Assembly: GCA_006226965.1 (NCBI GenBank)
Contig: SBGQ01000182.1
Location: 1 to 44,985 of the forward strand
Source: a bacterium
GTDB taxonomy: Bacteria; Bacteroidota; Rhodothermia; Balneolales; M1805
Length of the DNA stretch: 44,985 nucleotides
Direction of reading: 5' to 3'
The translations under genes were made by a program, and so were the position numbers. Positions 25,410 to 33,815 of the stretch are shown here, piece after piece. Each line of letters starts with the position of its first letter. Position 1 is the stretch's first letter. The notes under the pieces were generated by a model that searched no databases, was not told where the DNA came from, and saw only the letters and a list, made by a program, of their open reading frames with translations.

Positions 25410-26531
25410 ATGAGTAAAAACGGACGTGTATTGGTAGCCATGAGCGGCGGAGTAGATTCTTCTGTTGCTGCTGTAATGCTAAAAGAACAAGGCTACGAAG
25501 TAATCGGAATCACCATGAAAACTTGGGATTATACCCATAGTGGTGGTAAAAATAAGAAAGAGACCGGTTGCTGTACACTCGAAAGTATGAACGATGCTCG
25601 TCAGATTGCGATTAAGCATGATTTTAATCATTTCATTGTTGATATTCGTGAAGAGTTTGGAGATTGGGTAATCAATCGTTTTGTTGATGAATACATGGCA
25701 GGACGCACTCCAAATCCTTGCGTTTTATGTAATACTCATATCAAATGGAGTGCTTTATTAAAACGTGCTGATGATTTAGGTTGTGATTGGATTGCGACTG
25801 GCCACTATGCAAATGTGCGTGAAGAGAATGGCAGACATGTAATTTCCAGAGGATTGGATGCCAATAAAGACCAATCCTATGCTTTATGGGGAATCACCCA
25901 AGAAAATTTAGCCAGAACTACATATCCGTTAGGTAAATATCACAAAACGGAAATCAGACAAATGGCTCAGGATTTCGGATTGTTGAACGTAGCCAATAAA
26001 AAAGATTCGTACGAAATCTGTTTTGTTCCGGATAATAACTACCGTCGTTTTCTAAAACACCGCGTGCCGGGATTGGAAGAGAAAGTTGAGGGCGGAAATT
26101 TCGTTGATAAAACGGGAAAAGTAGTCGGAAAACACCACGGATATCCGTTTTATACCATTGGCCAGCGTCGTGGTTTGCATTTAGCGATGGGTTCACCTGT
26201 TTATGTAACGGATATCAATCCGGAGACCAATACCGTTACCGTTGGCCCTGAATCTGAATTAATGAGTTCTATTTGTGTAGCCAAACAAATTAATATGGGC
26301 AAATACGAACGTGTTCCTGAAGAGGATATGAAAGTAATCGGTGCCATTCGTTATAATGATGACGGCGCCGATGGTTTCTTAACGCAAACCGGCGATGATG
26401 AGTTAACAATTCGTTTCCCGATAGGTAGAAGTGCAATAACGCCGGGACAAGCATTAGTTTTATATGAAGGTGACGATGTTATTGGCGGCGGTTGGATTCA
26501 TAAAGTGAGCGTGCCCGTAAATACTATTTAA
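25410..26531 (+). CDS. mnmA: tRNA-specific 2-thiouridylase MnmA
   Basis: MnmA adds sulfur to the wobble uridine (s2U34) of tRNA-Lys, tRNA-Glu and tRNA-Gln, with ATP and a persulfide relay. The 373-aa protein has the PP-loop SGGVDSS (12-18) and the catalytic cysteines in NPCVLCN (C104, C107) and YEICFVPD (C204). The central tRNA-binding GQRRGLHLAMG region and the C-terminal beta-barrel are also present, so it should be active. It is a single-gene unit; an unusually long hairpin lies between it and the next gene. Confidence 0.95.
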   Translation: MSKNGRVLVAMSGGVDSSVAAVMLKEQGYEVIGITMKTWDYTHSGGKNKKETGCCTLESMNDARQIAIKHDFNHFIVDIREEFGDWVINRFVDEYMAGRTPNPCVLCNTHIKWSALLKRADDLGCDWIATGHYANVREENGRHVISRGLDANKDQSYALWGITQENLARTTYPLGKYHKTEIRQMAQDFGLLNVANKKDSYEICFVPDNNYRRFLKHRVPGLEEKVEGGNFVDKTGKVVGKHHGYPFYTIGQRRGLHLAMGSPVYVTDINPETNTVTVGPESELMSSICVAKQINMGKYERVPEEDMKVIGAIRYNDDGADGFLTQTGDDELTIRFPIGRSAITPGQALVLYEGDDVIGGGWIHKVSVPVNTI

Positions 26532-26597
26532 TGCTTATTAAGCTAAATAGTTAGTAACCGAATGTTTTTAAAATAATAGCTAATAATTGTGATTTTC

Positions 26598-26661
26598 TGG
26601 AGTGAATTCCAAGAATTAGTATTAATTTTTGGAATTCACTCCAAGTATTAATACTTTTTTT
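26598..26661. repeat. 21-bp hairpin plus 14-bp palindrome between mnmA and the DUF4143 gene
   Basis: TGGAGTGAATTCCAA (26598-26612) pairs perfectly with TTGGAATTCACTCCA (26629-26643). The stem continues inward through GAATTA/TAATTT to 21 pairs (one G-T) around a GTAT loop. Directly after it comes the palindrome AAGTATTAATACTT (26643-26656) and a T-run to 26661. It starts 66 nt after the mnmA stop and ends 14 nt before the next start. It could be an unusual terminator, a regulatory site or a mobile-element footprint. Confidence 0.7.
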
Positions 26662-26675
26662 CGAAAAGAAAAGTA

Positions 26676-27800
26676 ATGATTGACCGATTAGTATACCAAA
26701 GGCTTGTTGCCGGGTTATCATCACAAAAAATTCTTGTGTTATTTGGAGCGAGACAAGTTGGAAAAACGACCCTTCTAAAATCGCTCGTAAAAGACACAAA
26801 CTTTAAAACGTTGTGGTGGAATGGAGACGAACCCGATATTAGACATGATTTAAAAGAGGCGACTTCCAGCTATTTGAAATCTCAGTTAAATGGCTTTGAA
26901 TTACTCATTATTGACGAAGCTCAACGGATTGAAAATATTGGTCTAACCTTAAAGCTTATCCATGAGAATATTCCGAAAATAAAAGTTATTGCGTCGGGTT
27001 CATCATCCTTTGATTTAGCAAATAAAATCAACGAACCGCTAACCGGCCGAAAAAAAGAGTTCATGCTCTACCCGATTGCAGCAAAGGAGTTTGTACATTA
27101 TGAAAGTGAGAGAGAGTTCAATAGACTTCTAAAAAACCGATTGATTTACGGTTCATATCCCGAAGTAATTATAAATCCCGGGAATGAACGCGAGATTATT
27201 ATGGGATTGGCAGATAGCTATTTGTATAAGGATATATTGACTTGGGAAACGATTCAAAAACCGACCAAACTCGAAAAATTAATTCAAGCTTTAGCGTTTC
27301 AAGTTGGTTCTGAGGTGTCTATCAATGAATTGTCGCAAATTACAGGCTTAGATAATCACACCGTTGAGCGCTATATTCAATTGTTAGAGAAAAGTTTTGT
27401 GATATTTCAGCTTCAGGCTTTTAGCCGAAATCTTAGAAATGAACTGAAAAAATCCAGAAAAATATATTTCTATGATAACGGAATTCGGAATGCAGTAATT
27501 AATCAGTTTGCTACGCTAGAGTTACGGAATGATGTAGGTGCGTTATGGGAAAATTACTTGATGAGCGAACGAGTTAAAAAGAATGCTTATGAAGGTAGAT
27601 ATGTGCAATCTTATTTTTGGCGAACCTTTGCGGGACAGGAAATTGATTATATAGAAGAGGTTGATGGCGCGATTTCTGCCTTTGAGTTTAAGTGGAATCC
27701 TAAAGCCAAAGCGAAATTCTCGAAGACGTTTACGAATGAATATGAGCCGGAAATCTCTCAAATAGTTTATTCTGATAACTACTCTAATTTTATTTTTTAA
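26676..27800 (+). CDS. AAA ATPase with DUF4143 domain
   Basis: This 374-aa protein has an N-terminal P-loop ATPase: Walker A GARQVGKTT (24-32) and Walker B LLIIDEAQ (76-83). A helical and winged-helix region follows (about 190-255), and then a C-terminal DUF4143 part with GQEIDYIEE and FEFKW, resembling a PD-(D/E)XK nuclease-like fold (D, E-x-K pattern). The family is widespread, often patchily distributed among related genomes, and its function is not established. It stands alone, between a 21-bp hairpin and a 240-base downstream spacer, with slightly less conserved-looking surroundings than its neighbours, which would fit an acquired gene. Length is slightly below the 380-430 aa usual for the family, but both ends look intact. 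Confidence 0.85.
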   Translation: MIDRLVYQRLVAGLSSQKILVLFGARQVGKTTLLKSLVKDTNFKTLWWNGDEPDIRHDLKEATSSYLKSQLNGFELLIIDEAQRIENIGLTLKLIHENIPKIKVIASGSSSFDLANKINEPLTGRKKEFMLYPIAAKEFVHYESEREFNRLLKNRLIYGSYPEVIINPGNEREIIMGLADSYLYKDILTWETIQKPTKLEKLIQALAFQVGSEVSINELSQITGLDNHTVERYIQLLEKSFVIFQLQAFSRNLRNELKKSRKIYFYDNGIRNAVINQFATLELRNDVGALWENYLMSERVKKNAYEGRYVQSYFWRTFAGQEIDYIEEVDGAISAFEFKWNPKAKAKFSKTFTNEYEPEISQIVYSDNYSNFIF

Positions 27801-27984
27801 AAAACAGCGTTTGAAAAGATTATTTGAGGCTAGAAAAGTAGAATTTTAACTTTGAAAAAGGAATTCTAATTTCATTTCCGTGTTTTATCACTTACAAATA
27901 AGCAAAAGGGCAAATGTAATGTCAGTCAGTGAGTCCACAGTAAATACGGGAGAGGTATTTATCCAAAACTATGTCTTTAATATA

Positions 27985-28019
27985 AAAAAGCCGCTTCCTT
28001 TATCAAGAAACGGCTTTTT
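27985..28019. terminator. Bidirectional terminator between the ATPase and acyl-CoA dehydrogenase genes
   Basis: AAAAAGCCG (27985-27993) pairs with CGGCTTTTT (28011-28019), with a partly paired interior. It serves the convergent genes. Between 27801 and 27984 I see only a weak hairpin (TAAATAC 27941-27947 / GTATTTA 27955-27961) and no gene. Confidence 0.85.
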
Positions 28020-28040
28020 AATGTTCAATGAATCACCTGG

Positions 28041-29960
28041 CTAATCAGGTTCCGCAACAGCTTCAGTTTTAGCTGTCTTTTTATTGATTTTATCAAAATT
28101 AGGTTTTCTGGTTGATGCTTCTGAAATAGCGCCATCTTCCAGCCAAGTCAGTTTATCATCAATAATGTCGATACCAAATTTGCGTTGTTCAGAATCGAAG
28201 TTTTTGTCTAATTCGGCAAAATTTTGTTCGATTCGTTGTTTTGCAAACGTGAAGTAGGTTTCAACTACACTCAATACGGATTTATCATTCGGATTTTCTT
28301 TAAGCATAAATCCGGCATAAGCAGCGGTTGCGGCAATAGAGAACAAATCCGTGCCAATATCTACAATACGGCCTAAAATGCGTTGTTTAAATTCGAGTGC
28401 TGCAACATACTTATTCATTTTGTGGAAAATAGTACGTGCTAACACTTTACTCGTTTTGCCAACATATTTGTAATATTTATGCAATTGGGCAGGTTCTTTT
28501 GCAAATGAAGAACCGGGAACGGTTGGTATATAGCGCGAGATATACCAAGGTGCATAGAATGCTCCGGCTTTCATCAATGCTACTAATTTTTTACCGATAG
28601 AAACTTTTGGATTGAGTAAATCACCGCCTTTTTTCAAGTGAACATCTAAAGCCTCACGCGCCAAGAACAGGTGCATGATTTCAGTTGAGCCTTCCAAAAT
28701 TCTGTTGATACGCATATCACGCAACATACGCTCAGCCGGATAACCCATTTCACCACGCTCACTTAAGCTGATGGCTGTTTCATATCCGCGTCCGCCACGA
28801 ACCTGAATCATTTTATCCAATAAATTCCAGCCGTGTTCAGTAGTAAATAATTTCGCCATAGCTGCTTCGATACGAATATCTGCTTTGCCTTGGTCTGCCA
28901 TTTGAGATACAACGAGAGCAATGGCCTCAATAGCGAAAGTGTGAGAAGCGATGTAGGCAATCTGACCCGAAACGGCGTCATGTTTACCGATTACTTGTCC
29001 CCATTGAGCACGATCTTGTGCCCATTTACGAACAATACGAGTTGCTAATTTACCACCGCCGGCAGATGCAGCTGGTAGTGTTAAACGGCCTGTATTTAAT
29101 GTCGCAAGTGCTAATTTTAGACCTTTGTTGATTCCACCGATTACGGCATCAAAAGGAACTTTAACATTGGTGAAACGAAGCAAACCGTTTTCAATCGCAC
29201 GAATACCCATGAATTCACAACGGTGAATCACTTCAAATCCAGGAGTGTTGGTTTCAACTATAAACGCAGTTATCCCTTTTTTCCCAGTTTCGGGATGAAC
29301 GGTACGCGCCATAACCACTAATAATTCAGCAATTACACCATTGGTTGTCCAAAGTTTATCCCCGTTGATAATCCAATGTTTACCGTCTTCTGTAAGCTCT
29401 GCGGTTGTAGCCAAACGTGCAGGATCTGAACCGACATCCGGTTCCGTTAAGGCAAACGCAGATAACGCGCCGTTAGCCATCATCGGGAAGTACTTGTCTT
29501 TTTGCTCTTTCGTACCGAAATATTTTAGTGGCTGAGGAACACCTATACTTTGGTGTGCCGACATCCAAGCCGTTAACGAACCGCAATGGCTGGCAACAAC
29601 CATAGCAGCTTTAGTAAACGCTAATTGTGAAAAGCCGAGACCACCGTATTCTTTTGGGATTTTCATATTGAACAAGCCCATTTTTTTGAGGTGTTCAATA
29701 TGATGTGGAGGAATTTTTCCGGTGCGATCTACTTCATCCGCATCGTAATTATTCACTAAATAATCGTCTAATTTTTTACAGAATTCATCGGTTGCTTTGC
29801 GTTCAGCTTCCGGTAAATCGGTGTAGGGAAGCATTGGGCTGGCATCAAAGTTTCCCATAAATAAGCCGCCTGCAAAGGACGGTAGTTGCCATTCAGTTTG
29901 GCGAGCCGATTCCGCTACTTCTCGAGAGACGTCAGCGGTGACTTTTGTGTTTTCTTTCAT
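28041..29960 (-). CDS. Large acyl-CoA dehydrogenase
   Basis: This FAD enzyme oxidises acyl-CoA at the alpha-beta bond in fatty-acid degradation. Core features are ALTEPDVGSDPA (flavin/substrate loop), GDKLWTTNG, the middle beta domain with FMGIRAIENG, and INRILEGSTEIMHLFLARE near residue 423, with the catalytic Glu in LEGS. At 639 aa it is about 240 residues longer than a classical acyl-CoA dehydrogenase. The helical C-terminal extension (about 440-639) is like that of very-long-chain or FadE-type enzymes, suggesting long-chain substrates. It follows the FadR-type regulator by 20 nt on the same strand, so both are probably one operon. GGAG lies upstream of the ATG. Confidence 0.93.
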   Translation of the reverse strand: MKENTKVTADVSREVAESARQTEWQLPSFAGGLFMGNFDASPMLPYTDLPEAERKATDEFCKKLDDYLVNNYDADEVDRTGKIPPHHIEHLKKMGLFNMKIPKEYGGLGFSQLAFTKAAMVVASHCGSLTAWMSAHQSIGVPQPLKYFGTKEQKDKYFPMMANGALSAFALTEPDVGSDPARLATTAELTEDGKHWIINGDKLWTTNGVIAELLVVMARTVHPETGKKGITAFIVETNTPGFEVIHRCEFMGIRAIENGLLRFTNVKVPFDAVIGGINKGLKLALATLNTGRLTLPAASAGGGKLATRIVRKWAQDRAQWGQVIGKHDAVSGQIAYIASHTFAIEAIALVVSQMADQGKADIRIEAAMAKLFTTEHGWNLLDKMIQVRGGRGYETAISLSERGEMGYPAERMLRDMRINRILEGSTEIMHLFLAREALDVHLKKGGDLLNPKVSIGKKLVALMKAGAFYAPWYISRYIPTVPGSSFAKEPAQLHKYYKYVGKTSKVLARTIFHKMNKYVAALEFKQRILGRIVDIGTDLFSIAATAAYAGFMLKENPNDKSVLSVVETYFTFAKQRIEQNFAELDKNFDSEQRKFGIDIIDDKLTWLEDGAISEASTRKPNFDKINKKTAKTEAVAEPD

Positions 29961-29980
29961 GTTTTTCTCCGTTTGGTTGT

Positions 29981-30766
29981 TTAAATAAATCGATAAGATT
30001 TGCCATTCAGAACAGTATTTCCCATCACTCTGCGGAGCGATTTTTCAACGTATTCTATATGCTCAATCACTAATGAGCGGGCTTGTTGGGGTTGTTGGCG
30101 TTCAATGGCATCAACAATTTGTAAGAGTTGATCTATAATGGTTTCACGAGATTGCGGTATGCTTTCAAACTTAATTCGTGCAAAAGGGAGTGCTCTGCGA
30201 ACTACATCGGCAATTGATTCGATGAAGTGCGAAAACAAGGTATTGTGAGAACTGAGTGCAAGATGCTTGAAAAAACGACCGTAAGCGCGTTCTACTTCAA
30301 TTTCTTTCTCCGATTTTTTGTTCATCACCGATGAAACTAGATTTAACAGATTTTTGAACTCGCGTAAATCTTCTGTTGTGCGTCGGATAGCTGCTAATTC
30401 AGCAGCGGCCGAATCCATGAATTTTCGAACTTCCAGTAACTCCCACATCTTATTAGGTTCAAACTCTAACATGTGTTCTAATGTGTCCCTAAATTGCTGA
30501 GGTGTTGCCGAACGGACATACGTACCGGAGCGAGGTTTAATTTCTAGTAAACCTCTGGCCTGCAAAATCATTAATGCTTCTCGAAGCGATGGTCGAGATA
30601 CCATTAGCTGTCTTGCAAGATCTTTTTCTGAAGGAAGTTTTTCACCCGGTTGAAAGGTTCCGGCTGAAATGAGTTCTACCATGCGATCCAGAATTTTTTC
30701 CGTAACGCTCGGGATTTTTCCAATCGGTTGAATTCTTTTCATGGTTTCTAAGTGATTTCTGCTCAT
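29981..30766 (-). CDS. FadR/GntR-family transcriptional regulator (FCD domain)
   Basis: This 261-aa regulator has an N-terminal winged helix (about 20-86: PGEKLPSEKDLARQLMVSRP, SLREALMILQARGLLEIKPR, GTYV) and a C-terminal all-helical FCD ligand-binding domain (about 100-245, with KHLALSSHN and VIEHIEYVEKSL). Such proteins sense acyl-CoA or organic acids. I use the ATG at 30766; the ATG at 30742 is also possible. The longest frame, from TTG at 30790, is less likely because an operator-like palindrome ends only 5 nt from... upstream of it at 30796-30808. Its position just before a long acyl-CoA dehydrogenase gene points to control of fatty-acid degradation. Confidence 0.9.
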   Translation of the reverse strand: MSRNHLETMKRIQPIGKIPSVTEKILDRMVELISAGTFQPGEKLPSEKDLARQLMVSRPSLREALMILQARGLLEIKPRSGTYVRSATPQQFRDTLEHMLEFEPNKMWELLEVRKFMDSAAAELAAIRRTTEDLREFKNLLNLVSSVMNKKSEKEIEVERAYGRFFKHLALSSHNTLFSHFIESIADVVRRALPFARIKFESIPQSRETIIDQLLQIVDAIERQQPQQARSLVIEHIEYVEKSLRRVMGNTVLNGKSYRFI

Positions 30767-30795
30767 GAATGGATGAGTGAAATGTGTCAATTAAT

Positions 30796-30808
30796 CTGGT
30801 CTTACCAG
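30796..30808. promoter_or_regulatory. FadR/PdhR-like operator upstream of the regulator gene
   Basis: CTGGTCTTACCAG is a perfect palindrome of TGGT-N3-ACCA type, the pattern bound by FadR-subfamily GntR regulators. It lies 29 nt upstream of the regulator ATG at 30766, a position suited to autorepression of the regulator and dehydrogenase operon. Confidence 0.6.
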
Positions 30809-31227
30809 TTTGCCTATTGATACCCAAAATAAATTTGAAAAGCAAGTGCTTGATTATTGAAAATGCGTATAATTTATTAGAAAAGGGCTTTCAGATGATT
30901 GGAGAATGTTGAAAATGCAAACAGTATTTTGGTCAGATCAGATATAAGAATGCTGAAATCTGTACTCTATTGAGGATTTGAGATTCTTGGTTTTATCAAG
31001 TAAAAAAGATTTAGAATAAACGAATTAACAATGATAAAAGTGCTAATTGATTGATATTCAGTAGTTTACAAGAATAGATGTATTCAAAATCAAAAAAAAC
31101 AAAAAAAAAATTAGATAGTGTGTAGCGAATACTGAATTTGTTGCATCTAAAGAATTGAAAGCGATTGAATCTGTGGCCACATTTCATCGTAGGCGGAAGC
31201 CGAAAAAATTAACGGAAGATCATCACT
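30809..31227. other. AT-rich spacer between divergent operons
   Basis: These 419 bases separate the regulator gene from the repeat-protein operon. I see no ORF, RNA gene or strong hairpin. Apart from homopolymeric A-rich tracts near 31090-31112 and a small GGC-GGAA-GCC stem at about 31193, nothing stands out. The promoter of the repeat-protein operon must lie here but does not show a clean TAnnTTTG, as would be expected for an ECF-sigma-dependent promoter. Confidence 0.5.
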
Positions 31228-32763
31228 ATGAAAAAAATCAGCAAATATATACTACTGAGCCTTTTCGCAGCTTTGAGCACACATTATGTGAATGCACAAG
31301 ATACTTTGGAATATTATGTACCTAAGAAAAAGTCAGTTTCGCACTCAGCGCTACATTTGGCTTATAATGATATGGGAATCAGTTTTGGGAATTCAAAACG
31401 ATTGACAGGACTTCGTTTCAACTTTTCCGATAATTATATGGAAAAGGTTAACGGGTTGAACTTTACAATTTGGTTACCGGAAAAAAATCCAAATTCTGAA
31501 ATTAACGGATTGGCTTTGAGTTTAACTCTCGCCGAAGCTACCTATGTAAGAGGATTTTCATTTGGTCTAGGCGGTGTAACCGGAGATCATATTAGCGGGA
31601 TATCGTCAGGTTTGGTTGGGGTAGGCTCAATAAAATCGATAAGCGGTGCTTCGATTGGAGGTCTAGGAGTTGGGACTCATGGAAATTTGGCAGGTTTAGC
31701 TATTGCCGGTTTAGGAATTGGAGCCGGTGATAATTTTACAGGAATTGGACTTTCCGGTGCCGGAATAGGTGTCGGTAAAAGATTAAAAGGATTTACATTT
31801 TCTTTAATCGGAACAGGAATTGGCGAGAGTTCAGTTGGTATTCATTTATCAGGTGTTGGAATGGGTTCGGGCGGTTCTATGAAAGGTATTCATATCGCAG
31901 GTGCCGGAATCGGAGCATCAAATGACTTGTTGGGAATACAAGGCGCATTTTTCGGAATGGGTTCAGGCGGAAATATGAAAGGGCTAAATGTTGCCGGAAT
32001 TGGAATTGGAGCCGGTGAGGATTTATCAGGTATCAGTTTTGCAGGTATCGGATATGGTGTCGGCGGAAATATGACGGGACTAGCATTCAGTTTTGTTGGC
32101 GGCGGCGTTGGCGGAAATGCTAAATATGTTACCGCAGCGGGAATTGGATTAGGAATTTCTGAACACAACACAGGTTTCGCCGGAGCCGGAGTTGGCGTTG
32201 GCGTCGGTTCTTCAACCGGATTATTACTATCCGGTATTGGAATCGGTATTGGTGGTTCAGCTAAGGGTATACACTTAGCCGGAATTGGTATCGGTGCCGG
32301 AGATAATTTGACAGGCTTTAACTTTGCGGGCGTTGGAATAGGTGCAGGCGGAACGATTTCCGGTGTAAACTTGACATTGGGCGGTATCGGAGCTGAAGAA
32401 ATTCGAATCTTTTCAATTGCAGGTTTAGGAATTGGTGCCAAAAAAATAACAGGTATTCATTTAGCGGGTGCCGGAATCGGAGCTAAATCAATAAAAGGTT
32501 TTGTATTTACCGGAGGCTTGAACTTTACGGAAGAATTCGAAGGCGTGAACATTTCTTTAATCAGAATGCGAACAGATGCTTTTAAAGGTGGTTCTTTCGC
32601 TTTCTATAATCAGGTTCAAGGTCATCAAAGCGGTGTAACCATTGGCGTGTATAATTACACCAGAACGATTAAAGGTTTTCAGTTAGGTTTACTGAACTAT
32701 GTTCGTTCTAACCCAAAATGGGCACGCTTATTACCATTGTTTAATACCAATTTTGGCGATTAA
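31228..32763 (+). CDS. Exported repeat protein, LA_2272-type surface repeat family
   Basis: This 511-aa protein has a signal peptide (1-24, ending VNAQ). After about 85 non-repetitive residues it is built of about 25 consecutive units of 15-16 residues (residues 109-497). The consensus is G-[ILF]-x-[LFI]-[AS]-G-[ILV]-G-[IM]-G-[AVS]-G-x-[ND]-[LMI]-[KTS]. The tail GFQLGLLNY and PLFNTNFGD resembles the end of LA_2272-type surface repeat proteins. Such strict glycine/aliphatic periodicity suggests a beta-solenoid on the cell surface or in the periplasm. It starts a four-gene operon; the ECF sigma factor follows 2 nt after its stop. Function is unknown; adhesion or envelope protection is a guess. 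Confidence 0.85.
   Translation: MKKISKYILLSLFAALSTHYVNAQDTLEYYVPKKKSVSHSALHLAYNDMGISFGNSKRLTGLRFNFSDNYMEKVNGLNFTIWLPEKNPNSEINGLALSLTLAEATYVRGFSFGLGGVTGDHISGISSGLVGVGSIKSISGASIGGLGVGTHGNLAGLAIAGLGIGAGDNFTGIGLSGAGIGVGKRLKGFTFSLIGTGIGESSVGIHLSGVGMGSGGSMKGIHIAGAGIGASNDLLGIQGAFFGMGSGGNMKGLNVAGIGIGAGEDLSGISFAGIGYGVGGNMTGLAFSFVGGGVGGNAKYVTAAGIGLGISEHNTGFAGAGVGVGVGSSTGLLLSGIGIGIGGSAKGIHLAGIGIGAGDNLTGFNFAGVGIGAGGTISGVNLTLGGIGAEEIRIFSIAGLGIGAKKITGIHLAGAGIGAKSIKGFVFTGGLNFTEEFEGVNISLIRMRTDAFKGGSFAFYNQVQGHQSGVTIGVYNYTRTIKGFQLGLLNYVRSNPKWARLLPLFNTNFGD
31552..32718 (+). repeat. Tandem 45-48-bp coding repeats (about 25 units)
   Basis: Each unit encodes one 15-16-residue rung of the surface protein. The units are diverged at the DNA level, so they are old rather than recently amplified. 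GGxATxGG-type words recur about every 48 bases. Confidence 0.8.
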
Positions 32764-32765
32764 CC

Positions 32766-33287
32766 ATGGTTGACTTGGACGACAATCGGCTTATTGAACT
32801 GGCAAAAGAAGGGAGTCAGTCGGCATATCGGATGCTGTACGACCGCTACGTGGATGACCTCTTTCGATTTGTAGCACAGTTTAGACCGGAACGCACGGAA
32901 GTGGCCGATATCGTTCAGCAAGCTTTCATCAACTGCTTTACCAAGTTAGAGCTATTTCAAGGTAAATCGAGTTTTAAAACCTGGTTATTCAGCATTGCAA
33001 TCAGGGAATTTCAGATGGACTTGCGAAAGTGGAAAGGCAAAGAAACGGAATCAATTGATGATCATGAAATTCCAAGTCTTCCCGGCGATATCGACCTCAT
33101 GAGTATTAAAGTGTATGTGAGCAAACTGGACGAAAGAAAACGAATGGTTTTTCTCTTGTTTGAAGTGGAAGGGTACTCACACAAAGAAATTTCGGAGCTC
33201 CTGGAAATTCAGGAAAGTCACTCCAGAACGCTGCTCACACGAGCAAAAATGGAATTAAAAACGCATTTAACGGAAAAACGATTATGA
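32766..33287 (+). CDS. ECF-type RNA polymerase sigma factor
   Basis: This 173-aa sigma70-family protein contains only regions 2 and 4. Region 2 (about 18-90) has VADIVQQAFINCF and FKTWLFSIAIREFQMDLRKWKG; region 4 (118-168) has MVFLLFEVEGYSHKEISELL and the recognition helix IQESHSRTLLTRAKMEL. ECF factors direct transcription of a small regulon, often in response to envelope signals. It begins 2 nt after the repeat-protein gene and overlaps the following membrane protein by four bases (ATGA), the usual coupling of an ECF factor with its anti-sigma factor. It probably controls its own operon. Confidence 0.93.
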   Translation: MVDLDDNRLIELAKEGSQSAYRMLYDRYVDDLFRFVAQFRPERTEVADIVQQAFINCFTKLELFQGKSSFKTWLFSIAIREFQMDLRKWKGKETESIDDHEIPSLPGDIDLMSIKVYVSKLDERKRMVFLLFEVEGYSHKEISELLEIQESHSRTLLTRAKMELKTHLTEKRL

Positions 33288-33781
33288 AATCCGATTTTTA
33301 TTCTCCAAGTGATACACCCGGACGCCACGAAAAAGAAATGATGTGGAACCGCATTGAATTAGCTGTTGCAGAACAACGGATTCGCTCCATTAAATCCATC
33401 CATTGGAAAAGCTTTTGGTTTGGCTGTGCTGCATCTGTACTCATCGTGTTTTCTGTAATCGGTTTATTTACTGTTTTCAGAAGTGTTACAGCTCCTAATC
33501 CGAATAGTGGTTACGCACTCGATATGACTTACGAAAGAGCTATGAACCAATTGGTTTCGATGACTCCAAACTTGGTAAAACAAGCAGATGAAGTTGAACG
33601 CCCTGTGTTAGAATCCAAAATCAAGAACATCGAAGACATCGATTCGATGATTGAAGAAATTCGTAATGATATGCTGCTCAACGGTGTATCAGACATCAAA
33701 CGCAGACAATTAAAACGTCTGTACGCATTAAAAATGGATCATGTGAAAGATTTGCTTCTCAGTGATGAAGTATCCATGTAA
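33284..33781 (+). CDS. Putative anti-sigma factor, single-span membrane protein
   Basis: This 165-aa protein has a short cytoplasmic N-terminus (1-42), one membrane helix (about 43-66, FWFGCAASVLIVFSVIGLFT) and a charged helical periplasmic C-terminal domain (67-165). No zinc-binding anti-sigma motif (HxxxCxxC) is present. Placement, overlap (ATGA) with the sigma gene, and topology make it the likely anti-sigma factor, holding the sigma factor at the membrane. The C-terminal KRRQLKRLYALKMDHVKDLL helix resembles that of other Bacteroidota proteins in this position. The identification rests on context rather than on a domain. Confidence 0.72.
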   Translation: MKSDFYSPSDTPGRHEKEMMWNRIELAVAEQRIRSIKSIHWKSFWFGCAASVLIVFSVIGLFTVFRSVTAPNPNSGYALDMTYERAMNQLVSMTPNLVKQADEVERPVLESKIKNIEDIDSMIEEIRNDMLLNGVSDIKRRQLKRLYALKMDHVKDLLLSDEVSM

Positions 33782-33815
33782 TTGCACAACCCAAACGATT
33801 TTTGACAGAATTATT

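Noticed and set aside
31890-32441. A 183-residue proline-rich reading frame antisense to the repeat protein
   Set aside because: It is a shadow of the glycine-rich repeat codons: GGN on one strand reads as CCN on the other. It has no ribosome-binding site or own promoter.
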